Positions 12,451-24,138 of a DNA stretch of 64,000 bases are shown here, piece by piece. The DNA is from Poa pratensis (lineage: Eukaryota > Streptophyta > Magnoliopsida > Poales > Poaceae): NCBI GenBank assembly GCA_947311845.1, contig CAMZMU010000111.1, positions 20,531,528-20,595,527 on the forward strand, written 5' to 3'. Below the pieces are notes generated by a model. The model was not told where the DNA came from. It saw only the letters and a list, made by a program, of their open reading frames with translations, and did no database searches. The position numbers were made by a program, and so were the translations under genes. The stretch's first letter is position 1, and the number at the start of each line of letters is the position of its first letter.

Positions 12451-13758
12451 TGATTAAAAAGATAGCTGATATAATCCTCTCTTTGTCATGTCGTCCCAAA
12501 CTTTCAACTTATTCTTGTCCAGCCAATGTCTATGTACCAACCATTTCCTATAACTGGTGACGCCTTGTTTCTACCTTTTAAAAACACTGCACACATCTGA
12601 TTAACTGTCTTCCCACTTTATAAACTCGGATATCAAAAAAAACCGTTCAACATATATCAACCTAAATCCCCACAGCTCCAAATGCCATATTCTTCATCGT
12701 CCAATGCCTCATGAGGACAAAGGACCACTATACACCCCGGCATGCCATATACTCCCTCATTTTGTGTTTACAAGACCCTATAAAGTGTAGCTAATATCTA
12801 GTCCTCAAGTCGGTGATGCCTCTCTCCCTTTACAGCTTTGTACATCTTCACTATTTGTGCTCCCACTTTGTAAACCAGGGGTACCGATAAACTTGTCCAA
12901 CATATGTGAAACCAAACCCCCTCTTCCCCTCCCTGCCACCTCAATTCCAAATGCCATATTCTTCACCGGCTATCGCCTCATGAGCCCAAACGACCATTGT
13001 ACCTCACACACATGTATATAATTTTCTTTTTGCCGAAGTCTTCTCCAAAGAATGAAACCGGTTACATTTTATTAGAGTTTTTAACCGTCCCTAGTTTGGC
13101 CAATACTGACAAGGAAATATGGACAACATTTTGTGGGTTTTCAAAAATAGAGTAAGTTTTTTTCTAAGAAAGAATATTTAAGCATGCAATTATTTAAGCC
13201 ATCCACCAGAATCTCTGCAGGGTGTCAGCGTGAATGAGAAATGCAGTTTGTTTATGAGGGGTAGCTGCATGCAGATCCTTATACAAATCATTGCGGAGCC
13301 GCACCTCGTGGTAGAAGTCCTGAATCGCACTAAGTAGTCCTGCAACAGATGGCCGAGTTAAGTCCAGTAATAAATTAAGTTACCTAGATTTCAGAAATAC
13401 TTAGTATTCTACACACTTTCTTCACTAACCATGGCTAGAAAATACATGAAAAATGTATAATTACAAGGTGAAATTGTAGAACACTATTTGATTTTCCATG
13501 CAAAATAATTCCATGTTTAGTATTGCAGTTTGAGATTTGTTTAGTAACAATATTATTCATATAAATTAACCCACACTTGCATGTAGAAGATTGTGCATAT
13601 GTCCAGAAGCCAGTAACTTTATGAGCGGAGAAAGCAGATTATCACTATCAAATGACTAAATTCCACGAAGCATGTCGAGGAGTGCTAAGAAATAAAATTG
13701 AACAAGGAAAAATAAATAAATTATTTGATCTGTTCCATGCATCCACAACAGGGGAAAT

Positions 13759-14172
13759 GAGGGAATATCTAGTGCTACCACCTAGATGCTCCCCGTGCTA
13801 CCGTTAGATTTTTTTTTTAATGTTTCAAAAAACTCTACCAAAAAATGTGAGTGTTCACAATCTACAACGTCTAAAATTTCAGGTCCAAATTCGAAATCAA
13901 CACTAAGAAACAAAAAGGACAAATCTAGCTTGAATAGTGTCATTTTTTATTTTTGTCTGTTTGTGACACTAATGACACTATTCATTCCAGATTTATCTTT
14001 TTTTTCTTCTCAATGCCATTTCAAAATTTGGATCTGAAAATTTTGGAGGTTGTAGACACATATCTTATGAGCACTCACACTTTTTTATAGTTCTTTTTGA
14101 AACGTACAGAATTGTTTTTTGTAATGGTAGCATGGGGAGCATGCAAAGATGTGGTAGAACAGATATTCTCTC
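13759..14172. mobile_element. Mutator-type foldback MITE in copy B
   Basis: A 414-bp element whose two halves are imperfect inverted repeats throughout: gagggaatatct on the left, agatattctctc on the right, and inner arms such as 'tgtgagtgttcacaatctac' against 'gtagacacatatcttatgagc'. It is flanked by a direct duplication, caggggaaat (13749-13758 and 14173-14182), of Mutator-like length. Copy A keeps the empty site (caggggaaatgttattt at 10551). No transposase is encoded. Confidence 0.85.
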
Positions 14173-14587
14173 CAGGGGAAATGTGAGTTATGTTGGAGTA
14201 TCTTGCCATGATATACTACCAGTGGTCGCTCTTACCATTGAAAACATGTGTTCATTTGCTATTTTATCAGTCTAAACTTTCGTGCCAATCCATAACTTGC
14301 ACTTCATTATATGCTCCTTGATGTCCACAATCCATGTAACATCATCGTGCTCTTATGACGAGTAAATCACAAATCGTCTCCATGGGTATCCAAGGCATCA
14401 CATTGATAAAAAAACACGTTGCACACCTCTGATTAACTGTCTTCCCACTTTATAAACTCAAGATATCAATGAACCCGTTCAACATATGTGAACTCTAAAT
14501 CCCCACAGCTCCAAATACCATATTCTTCATCGTTCATCGCCTCACGAGGATAAAGGACCATTATACCCTACGACATGCCATATACCC

Positions 14588-14833
14588 GTGTACATCTAAA
14601 GTGTAGCTAATATCTAGTCCTCGACATTTAAAGTCCGTGTGCATATAAAGTGTAGCTAATATCTAGTCCTCCAGTCGATGATGCCTCCTCTCTCCCCTTT
14701 ACAATTTTGTACATATAAAGTGTAGCTAATATTTACAAGACCCGTAACCAAAAAACTCCGTGTACATATAAAGTGTAGCTAATATCTAGTCCTCCAGTCG
14801 ACGATGCCTCCTCTCTCCCCTTACAACGTTGTA
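14588..14833. repeat. Short tandem array built on 'aaagtgtagctaatat'
   Basis: At least four copies of an 'aaagtgtagctaatat' core lie at about 14600, 14648, 14718 and 14771. Most are followed by 'ctagtcctc' and the 'gatgcctcctctctcccc' phrase. The single version in copy A (about 12780-12830) shows that the array expanded after, or independently of, the segmental duplication. Confidence 0.7.
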
Positions 14834-15231
14834 CACCCTCACTATTTGTCTTCCCACTTTGTAAGCTGGGGATACTGATAAACCTGTTCAACAAATGTGA
14901 AACCCAACCCCTCTTCCCCTCCATGCCACCCAACTCCAAATGTCATATTCTTCACCGTCCATCGCCACATGAACCTACATGATCACGCATTCGAAAAAAA
15001 AGATGATCACTGTACCCCACACACATGTATGTATTTTTCGTTTTGCCAAAGAATCTTTAAAAAAAGGGTAAAATTTAGTTATAGTTTTTATCCATCCCTA
15101 ATTTTTCCAATACTGACAAGGAAAACATGGACAGCATTTTGTTGGGTTCCAAAAAAGAGTAAGTTTTTTTTGTATGAAAGAATATGTAGGGTTGGTTCTG
15201 GCTCAGTGCACGGCTTCACGTCTTCATCTAC

Positions 15232-16145
15232 GGGTGTGTTTGGTTCGGTGGCTATCCCCTGAGTGGTTAGGGATAGCCACTGTTTTAGTGGTTACCGCCG
15301 TTTGGTTAAAAGGCAAGGGAGGATGGGGATAACCAGATTCCTAGAATATTCTTCTAAAAGGGTGGTTGAGCTCGTCCCACCAAATCTGCCGGATGAGGTC
15401 AACCACTTCTGGCTCGCTCACCTCCCGTTGTTTTCTCTTTCGCTCACCGTCGTTTTCTCAGATCGTGGCGACAATGGCGGCGCATCTGAGGCGACGAGAG
15501 CGAATCCATTCCCCCGTACTTTTCTCCTCCCGTCTCAGATTGGGACCTGACTTCCGCAGTCTCCATCGCCGCCCCGATTGGGGATGAGGATTGTCTCAGA
15601 TCATTTGCTCCGCCGTCCAGGTTGTCGCCGGCCAGATATGCTCCGGGTCCGGTTGTCGCCGGCCAGATATGCTCCGCCGCCCAGGTCGCGGCCAAGTCTG
15701 GTCTTCGTTTCAATCTGCACATCTGAAAACATATCTATGATGCGGCAGCTACGGGGACGAGGCTAAAAAGCTGGCTTTCTCTCTCACGATCAGCTCGATC
15801 AGCTAGTTAGCAGCTAACTGTTAGCTTATGCTCTCTCGCCTACTAGTGCAAATTCCCTCTTCTTCTTTTTGCACGAGTCTACTTCACTAGAATTTTTGAT
15901 TAAATTTGTTTCTAAATTACGATTGGAATTTTTATCCCCAATTGAGCTCATGTCATATGTTTAGAGGTAATCTCACCACCTCGGTGAAAAAGGTGACCAC
16001 ACACTTCCATCCACTGTTGATCCTTTGAACCAAACATAAAATTAGCTATTTCTAACCACTTTTTATCCTACCTAACCAAACAGAAAATTGGCTATCCCTA
16101 ACCAGCTGGTTTGGGATGCCCTTATCCCCAAACCATACCCCCTGT
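15232..16145. mobile_element. Probable non-autonomous DNA transposon upstream of NRDE2
   Basis: The left end (cgggtgtgtttggttcggtggctatccc region) and the right end (inverse reading ggggtatggtttggggat...gcatccc) are imperfect inverted copies. Both sides contain further 'ctatccctaaccac'-type inverted segments. I could not fix a target duplication, so the edges are approximate. It includes a 26-bp direct repeat (gttgtcgccggccagatatg) at about 15619-15670. Short frames inside are not credible genes. It ends about 190 nt before the NRDE2 start codon. Confidence 0.45.
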
Positions 16146-16333
16146 ATTGTGCCTCATTGTGTTTCAAATTTAGCCCAGCATCATGCATCGGCCAGTATGA
16201 ACCGGGCCACAGTCTCAGGCCGCAAAACTCAAAAGCCCACTTTCGTTGGGGCCGTACTTCCAAACCCACCGCGAGCCCTCCTTCGTCCAAGCGCTCTGTG
16301 CCCAACACTTGCTCCCGGTTCTCGCACGCCGTC

Positions 16334-19300
16334 ATGGAGCCCTCGCCGGAGTTTTCGCCGCCGACCACCACCCCCGACTCCGACTTCTCCGCTGGAGGAG
16401 GATGTGAGCCATGCGCTCCTACCAACTCCTCCTCTCTCTTCCCCCTCTTCCCGCTCTCCGCCCCCGCCGAGGTGTCCCAGTTTCTCCCGAACCCTAGCTT
16501 CTCCTTCGACGCCTCCTCCCTCAACATCCCGCCCACTACCTCCTCGTCTCTCCCGCCTCCGCTGAGCCCTTCGTCGGACGAGGAGCCGGCGCCGAAGCCC
16601 GCGCCCGCGAAGTTCGACCTGCTGCCCTCCTCACCGTCGCCTCCGACCTCCGATGATGAGAGGGGGTCGAGGCGGAAGGACAGGAAGAGGAGGAAGCGGA
16701 GGAGGGACCAGGAGAGGTATGATGGGACGGATGCTTCGCGGAAGCCGGGCGTTCGCGCCTGGGCTGGGTCGGAGACGAAGCTGGTCAAGGATTACTACTT
16801 CGACGCCAAGGGTGATCAGGATAACCTGGCGTTTGGATCCATCTACAGGTAGGTGGTTTCCTATGTAGTATGTAGCTATGGTATATACTGAAGCTTTTGT
16901 GTTGAATTCATGGATATATCGTTGGACTGCTTATAGGTTTGCACGTGAAGTTACTGGTGTGTAGGTAGCTGCATTTCGTTGATTTCATTGTTGCGGTGTT
17001 TGTTCTAGTAGGAAATTCTTAGAGTTTCTGTTCATTTTTGCAATTTGATGCAGGTGTTCTAGAGGGATGGGTAAGAGGCTGTGTAGGGTTGCTTATGTTT
17101 AGCGTCTTCTCAAAGTTATTAGCAGCAAGTATGATCTCCTAGATGCAAAAACTACATGCTTAAACTCATTCCCGAGATCACTGAAAATTGCTAGGCAGAG
17201 TTAATGATTGTGATGGACATGGAGTGATAGTTTCAACTCTTAAACCCAGTGTAGGCACCCATGCCAAGTTAGACGCTGGGTTGGAACAATTTTATTTTTA
17301 CAAAATCAGATCATTCTGTCGATCAGGAAAATCCTATATCATCGTATAACTACAGTAGAACTCTATTTTTTTGTTTATCTTCTGGCACTTGCTACATCTG
17401 GAATTTACTAAAATCAGGCTATTTTAAACGTTGTAGAGTAAATATATGCGGTTACTGTAAAGATTTTTTTATATCAAGTGCAACGTGTAGTTTACTATTC
17501 TGTAGTGTCTTGTGATTACCTGTTCAATATTTTACTTGTATAAATGCGAGCTAACAACATGGACTGTAGCTTTGTACATTAAGGAATTGAACCTGTAGCT
17601 GCTACCTACAAATGATACACTGAACCCTTTACCAGTTAGAACCTAGAAGTCTTGTCTGGTTACGACCAGAAGGCGCTACATCAAAACAAACTTATAAAAT
17701 AACCCTTGTCAGGGTGAGAACTGTGGAATTTGTTTGTTTTATCCAATTCAAGTGCGGTAGCCAAAGAGGGGGAGTGTACAACATCAGTGCTAATGGAAGC
17801 TTGATCTGGAGAGCTATTCGACTGATATGGTCAATGTAACAATGTAAACTATGTATGGAAGTAGGTTATCATCAAGCTGGAAAAGTTTTTATGTAGTCTC
17901 TTTGGTCAGATGTGAATGCTTAATAAGATGTTAAAGTTTGCCAGTTTTTAGTTTTTACCTGGCGCAGAAGCTTCACTTTTGTTACTCGAACTTATTCAGG
18001 TAGCTGATTTTGTTCTATTTAAGTCTAACACCACATGGTAATTTGCAGAATGGATATTGCACGCTACAAGCCTCAAATGACACTGGATGCACGTGGTCTG
18101 AATCGACGTTTCTATAATTATGGACATGCTTCATCACATATGGATCTAGATTCAGATTTAGATGGACTGGATAGCAAAGTAAAAGTTGGAGGTCGTTACT
18201 TCTCAGCAAAACATGCTGTTTTAGAAAGAAATAAGGGTTTCAAACACCTAAAGTGTTGAAAAGAGATACTGCAATTCTCCCTGAAGATTTTATCCCCGTA
18301 GAGACACCATCCATTCCTGCGAAAAGTGCAACTGTGCAACTGGAGCTTGAGGAATCTTGGGAAGATGAAATACTTCGGAGGACAAAAGAATTCAATAAGA
18401 TGACACGTGAATGTCCCCATGATGAAAAAATTTGGTTGGCCTTTGCTCAGTTTCAGGTATCAGAGTTATATAAGAATATATCTTTCACCAAGCTATGCAT
18501 ATCTGTTCACTAGATGTTTACTATCGATAACATTTCCCTCTTCCGACTTAATAGTTAAGAAGTCTACTGAAGAGATATCCTCTGCTTCTGATTTGCAGGA
18601 CAAAGTTGCCAGTTCTCAGCCACAAAAGGCAGCACGTTTGCAAACAACTGAAAGAAAGATTAGTATATTGGAGAAGGCTTTGGAGCTAAATCCAGATAAC
18701 GAGGAATTGTTGCTTTGCCTTCTGAAGTCATATGGTGAGAGAGATAGCACTGAGAGTCTCTTTGGTAAATGGGAGAAAATACTTATGGAACACCCTGACA
18801 GTTGTAAGTTGTGGAAACAATATCTAATTCTTTGCCAGGGCGAGTTCTCCAGATTCAAAGTATCTGATACACGGAAGTCTTATACATATGCTGTAGAGGC
18901 TATATCTGCATCTTGCACCAAGCTATGTAGGCAGGTTCAGTATTTCGTTGCAGATATTTCAGCTTATCTGTTCTCCACCCCCTTCTCTCCCTCTCTTTGC
19001 ATGAATGTGCTGTAGTCGTTAAAATGTTTTTTTCTTAATTTTTCCACAGGATAGTCAAAATGCTGATCTCAAGACACAACCTTCATTAATTCAGCTTGAA
19101 CTTGGTTTAGTGGATATATTTGTGAATCTATGCCGGTTTGAATGGCAGACAGGACATCGAGAATTAGCAACCGGGCTATTTCAAGCTCAAATTGAATTTA
19201 GCTTATTCTCCCCTCCCCTTTCCCTGTCCAATAGCAGTAAGCAAAGGCTCTTTGAGCACTTCTGGAATAGTGGTGGTGCCAGGATTGGAGAAGATGGGGC

Positions 19301-22300
19301 TCTTGGGTGGTCTACATGGTTAGCGAAGGATGAGGAGAGTCGACAAAACATGGTTATGCAAGAAAATCCCCAAGAGCCTGAAGATGGAAGCTGGAGTGGT
19401 TGGTTTGATCCCTCTAAAGCAAATGCTGAAACGAATGATGTGTCTAACAAATCAATAGAACCGTCAGCCGCTGATGGAATTGATCCAGAAGACTCTGATG
19501 CTGAGGACACACCTGCACAAGATGATGTTGAATCTTTGCTAAAAAAGCTTGGCATTGATGTGGACGCCGAGTACAGCAGCGAAGTTAAAGATGCAAAAAC
19601 ATGGAATAGATGGTCCGCGATGGAGCTGTCGAGGGACAATGAACAATGGATGCCTGTTCATGAAAAGTCTGGTACTTCCTATTTTCCCTTGTGTTGGTAG
19701 ATTGATATGTGACTTTGTAGAGTTATTTATTTACCTCAATGCTAAAACTGGATGCTGTTTTCAGGAGTAGGACCAAGTCAGTCTGATGATGCTTCAGCTG
19801 GAGACGTCAATGACCAGCTTTCGAGAGTAATCTTGTTTGAGGACGTAACTGAGTTTCTGTTCTCTTTATCTTCAGAAGAGGCTCGTTTTTCTTTGATATG
19901 CCAATTCATTGATTTCTATGGTGGCAAAATTTCTAGATGGTAAATTCTCTTGGTTCTACCTGATAAGCTGTGATCATCCTCTTTATATGAACATAACTAA
20001 ATGATATACTTTATTGCCTTATAAATTGTTTAAATTTTTATTGCTCAGTGTGCAACTCCTTAAGACTTCATTTTTGCCTGAACAAAAAAAATTCATAGCG
20101 CTATGAGGCTAAAGAACAATTTGATTAAATCTGTGACCATATAACTGCAGCTACCCTGATGGGTTTTGTTATTATTTTGGTCATGTAGTGTGTTAGTATA
20201 TTAGTTTTTATTCATCACGAACATTTCAGTATCTAGAGTGGATTCGAGTTGACAACTGGGTGATTTGAATTTTATCCTAGTTATAAGGACCTTATGCCAA
20301 CTTTTTCAGTCCTTAAAACCTACTCGCTCCGTCCACAAAAGGATGTCTCAACCTAGCCCAAATTTGCATGTATCTACACACTAAATTATGTCTAGATACA
20401 TGCAAATTTGGGCTAGGTTAAGACATCCTTTTGTGGACGGAGGGAGTACATCAGTAAGAAGTTTTTTTTGAAGCTTACATCAGTAAGAAGTTGTGCACTG
20501 GTTTGCACCATGGATAGTTGTTTCTTTTTCCTATTTTCGTATCTATTGGCTTGTATACTTATCTTTCGGTGTTAACCGTATATTCCATGACTTATTTCTT
20601 AGTGTTTACCAATATTTTCAAATTCCAGGACGTCCAGCAACAGTTCAAGTTGGCTTGATAGAATTATGAGCCTTGAGATGATATCGAATGATATTTTGGA
20701 AGATCTTAGCACCGTATATGACCTTGTAAACAAGACTCAAGATTCAATTCATTACAGATTAGAGTCGTTATTAGGGAGTACGCACGATCTTTCTGAAAGA
20801 CCTGGCCTGGTGAAATTTCTGCAAAATGCAATATTGCGTTCCCTTGATGTATTCCCTCGCAATCATATCTTGGAGGAAGCTGTCCTTGTTACCACCCAAA
20901 TGTATACCGCACAAGAGAACACTTTGTCTGCTCCTGCTAAAGCATCACGGTTTTTGGCCAAAAGTCTGCTGAAGAAAGACAGACAGGTATGCTTTATCCT
21001 TTTTTGTGTGCATCAGTTTGCTGTGGAGCATAAAAGTTACAAGCAACTCGCTAGTTGTGCAGTAAATGACAGAATGAAATTTGCTCTTGTATTTTAGTCT
21101 CCTAGTTCACATGATACAGTTTGGCCAAGTGATATCACAGATTTAATCTGCATCGATTAGTACACTAAGCACATCATGCAGTTATGGAACCAAATTCAAG
21201 CAAATGCAATAAGAATTTGTAGCAGAAGTCCTCAATTCAATAGCAGCTATTCATATTTTCCAGTAGCCAGTTTAATACTCCATCCATTATCTTGTTCTCA
21301 GTGATGTTATCATGAAAATTGTCCATGTCCATGTTTCCCTTTATATATGTATAATGTACATTTTGTTTGACAAAACTTACATGTAGCAGTAATCAGTCTT
21401 AACCATATGTATCTTGGAACATTGCATATTCTTAGAAGAAATGTAAACAGTGTAACTTTCTTGTGGTCAGGATCTTTTGCTTTGTGGAATATATGGTCGA
21501 ATCGAGGCTAGGCATGGGAACATTGACCAAGCAAGGAAGATCTTTGACATGGCACTATTATCTGCCGAAGGAGCTACACAGGTACCATATGACCCTAAAA
21601 TAAATGTATTTTATGAAAGCTTGTATATTCAGTTCCAATCAGTGTTATTTGCTGTGTAGTTGCATAATGCTCTGCTGTTCTAGCATATTTTGTGTGTACA
21701 TAAATCTGTCTCTCGAGTGCACATTGCCATCACCATTCTAAAATAGAAGTCCATTGTACAACTTTGCCATCTCTGTGCACATTGACATGATGTCCATTGT
21801 ACAACTTTGCCCAATATTTTCTAATTGCATATAAATCAACAATAAGGGACTTGAGGGACTACCTAGAGATTTGTCTCTTGATAGGACTGCATGGAATCAG
21901 CAATCCATGTACCGGATCAGTAGTTTACTCGTACTTTGTTTCTTTTTTTTTCTCTCTTTCACGATTTGGTTCTTATGTTTCTGTTGGGTTTCATATCTAG
22001 CCTACCCGGGACAAAGTGATTTGAAATTACATCGATAACAATCATCCTTACAAGATCATATCAATAAGAAAATATTAAGTATATTTTGTGGCCAAGCTCT
22101 TTAATTTTCATTGCATGCGTTCAAGCATGGCTTCTATTTTGGAACGGATTTGATAAGAATTAAGAAACCAGGTTTCTGCTGTTAAGGTACTGCTGATCAT
22201 TGCTACTGTTGGCAGGAGCTTGTCAGGAAAGTTCCTATTCTTTATTTTTGGTATGCTGAGATGGAGATATCAATATCTACTTCGAGAAACGATTCTGAAT

Positions 22301-24138
22301 CGGTGCATCGTGCAATTTACGTTCTTTCCTGCTTGGGGAGCAACATCAAGTATACTTCTTTTGGTGGTCCTATATCACGCCCACTTGTATTAAGGGCTCG
22401 TCAAGGATTTAAAGAGCAGATTAGAAGCTTGCGATCTGCATTTGAATGTGGTTCTTTAAACGAAGAATCAGTTGCTTTGATTTGTTCAGCATCCTTGTTC
22501 GAGAGTATGACTTCTGGTTATTCTTCTGGTCTTGAAGTGATAGAGGAGGCCTTTCCATTTTCAGGTTCTTCATCCTCTCTCTCTCTCTCTCTCTCTCTTT
22601 TTGACTGCTCTGAAGGGTCTTTTTCAGTTTTCACTACAAGTTAAAATTACCTCGTTGTATTTTACTGTTGAACTTATCTGTATTTTTAACGTATGCGTTG
22701 CTGTTCTGCTGTTCTTTTGAATCAGATTAAGTATTTTAACTGTTGCTCTGCAATGCTTGTAAACATCGTAATTGTTCTTTTATCAAATTTGCAATCAGTA
22801 AAGCATTGTCTTATTGTGGGAACATGATTTTTTCAGAGAGCAGCCATACCTTGGAATTTGAAGAATTGTGGATATATTACATCAAACTGCTTAAGAAAAA
22901 TCTGAGCCAGTTGAGTTTCTCAAGGATTTGGCCGAGCATATTGAAAGGAGTACAAACATATCCCTTCAATCCGAAATCATATGCATCCATGTTAACTGTG
23001 GGCTGTCTTTACAGTGTTCCCAATAATCTGCGTCTCACACTTGACAAATGTAGTCAAAGGTAATGGTGCCTTATTTCCATGAAAAATTCTAAAAAATCTA
23101 TTTTATATCTAGTATAATATGATATAAATGTAACTTCTAAGGAATTGCCTGTCTAGTTCTCCTTTAATGTGGGTCCTCTATGATACTCAGTTTCTTGTAT
23201 ACATATACGGTGTTTAAAGATGGAAATATATATGTAGCTCGTGAGCTTTCAGCACACAATATATAAATGAGCTTTATTGTATTCATGCAATTTTGTTGCG
23301 AGTAATTGTGTCATTATGAGTTTATATGGCCTTGCATTCTTTCTATTGACTGCTTATTTTTCAACAGGGACCCTTCCATAATTGCCTTGCTGTTCGCTTT
23401 GTCCTTTGAATTGAGTAAAGCAGGATCTTACAATAGAATACACAGTCTTTTTGAGAGAGCTCTAGCTGATGATAAGTTACAGAAGTCTGTTCTATTGTGG
23501 CGCTGTTATCTAGCTTATGAGGCGGAGATAGCCTGTAATGCTTCTGCGGCACGGCGTGTATTTTTCAGAGCTATACATGCTTGCCCATGGTACGTCAGTT
23601 ACATTAAATATGGACATCAGAGCTTAATGATTTCATTTTAGTTATTGCTATCCACTCAACCTTTATATATATTAATATGTGAGAATATCGAGCATGCTTA
23701 GAGAAGCACTGTTTTACAATTGATTGGTGATGTCATAGCTTTGAGTAGTTTATGAAATGCTAGCTTGGAACGTTAGCAGCTTCTGCTTTCCTTTCTTTGC
23801 TCTGTTATGTGAATAGCTAAGTGGTTTTAATTCCATGTGTATTCTCTCGGTACTTCTCTTAGGAGCCCGCTATTTAAATTGTCGATGTTCTTGTCTCTTT
23901 TGGGGCTCAAACAGACTTGTGGTGGTTTAATTTTGTTGCTATGGATGATTGCGTTTGTCATCTAACAGTCATGCTTCACAGGTCTAAACGATTATGGCTT
24001 GATGGGTTCCAAAAATTGAGCTCGATTCTTACTATGAAAGAGTTAGCAGATCTCCAGGAAGTGATGAATGGCAAGGAATTATTCGTTCGCACTGACATTT
24101 ATGAGATACTGTTACAAGATGAAGCTGAAGACGACTAG
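16334..24138 (+). CDS. NRDE2: NRDE2 homologue, 11 exons, with an apparent 1-nt frameshift in exon 2
   Basis: NRDE2 family proteins bind the exosome helicase MTR4 and act in nuclear RNA surveillance and splicing-linked silencing; a plant role is inferred. Exons: 16334-16848, 18049-18456, 18599-18934, 19050-19671, 19765-19939, 20629-20986, 21471-21581, 22216-22564, 22837-23059, 23368-23589, 23982-24138; all introns are GT-AG. The acidic, Ser/Pro-rich N-terminus precedes a basic RRKDRKRRKRRR run and the conserved block around YYFDAKGDQDNLAFGSIYR, which spans the exon 1/2 junction. ECPHDEKIWLAFAQFQ in exon 2 and helical HAT/TPR-like repeats in exons 3-11 follow. The start is the ATG opening MEPSPEFS. 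Coding length is 3476 nt, one short of a whole 1158-residue frame. Frame is lost at 18251-18259 (a TGA follows HLK) and resumes one base off with LKRDTAILPEDF. This is either a real null allele or a sequence error. Confidence 0.92.
16849..18048 (+). other. Intron 1 of the NRDE2 homologue
   Basis: A 1200-nt AT-rich intron with a gtaggt donor and a tttgcag acceptor. It splits the arginine codon between IYR and MDIARYK. No transposon termini, ORF or RNA gene are visible in it. Confidence 0.85.
20321..20448. mobile_element. Stowaway MITE in intron 5 of NRDE2
   Basis: A 124-bp hairpin element between TA dinucleotides (20321-20322 and 20447-20448), with termini ctcgctccgtccacaaaagg and its inverse ccttttgtggacggagggag. 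The inner arms (aacctagcccaaatttgcat) are also complementary, so the whole element folds back. This is the Tc1/mariner Stowaway type. It is well away from both splice sites. Confidence 0.92.
22574..22600 (+). repeat. (CT)n tract just inside intron 8 of NRDE2
   Basis: About 13 CT units begin roughly 10 nt after the exon 8 donor (after 22564). A length-variable pyrimidine run here could affect intron definition, but no effect can be read from sequence alone. Confidence 0.8.

Larger units (their letters stand above)
9965..13190. repeat. Tandem segmental duplication, copy A
   Basis: Copy A starts 'tttaagccatgcaccagaa' and matches copy B (13193-15187) through phrases such as 'tgcagtttgtttatga', 'cagatccttatacaaatc', 'tagtagtcctgcaac', 'gtagaagattgtgcatatgt' and 'ccatattcttca'. 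The copies abut directly near 13190. Copy A is longer because it holds the GC-rich LINE-like insertion and some extra sequence (about 10753-12575). No convincing coding sequence is shared by both copies. Confidence 0.8.
13193..15187. repeat. Tandem segmental duplication, copy B
   Basis: Copy B starts 'tttaagccatccaccagaa' immediately after copy A and parallels it to the phrase 'aatactgacaaggaaa' and the 'agtaagtttttt' end. It carries a Mutator-type MITE (13759-14172) that copy A lacks, and an expanded short-repeat array (14588-14833). It lacks the LINE-like insertion of copy A. Confidence 0.8.

Noticed and set aside
14588..14833. Short regularly repeated units resembling a CRISPR array
   Set aside because: The genome is eukaryotic, the units are unequal, the spacers are themselves repeats, and no cas-like genes exist.
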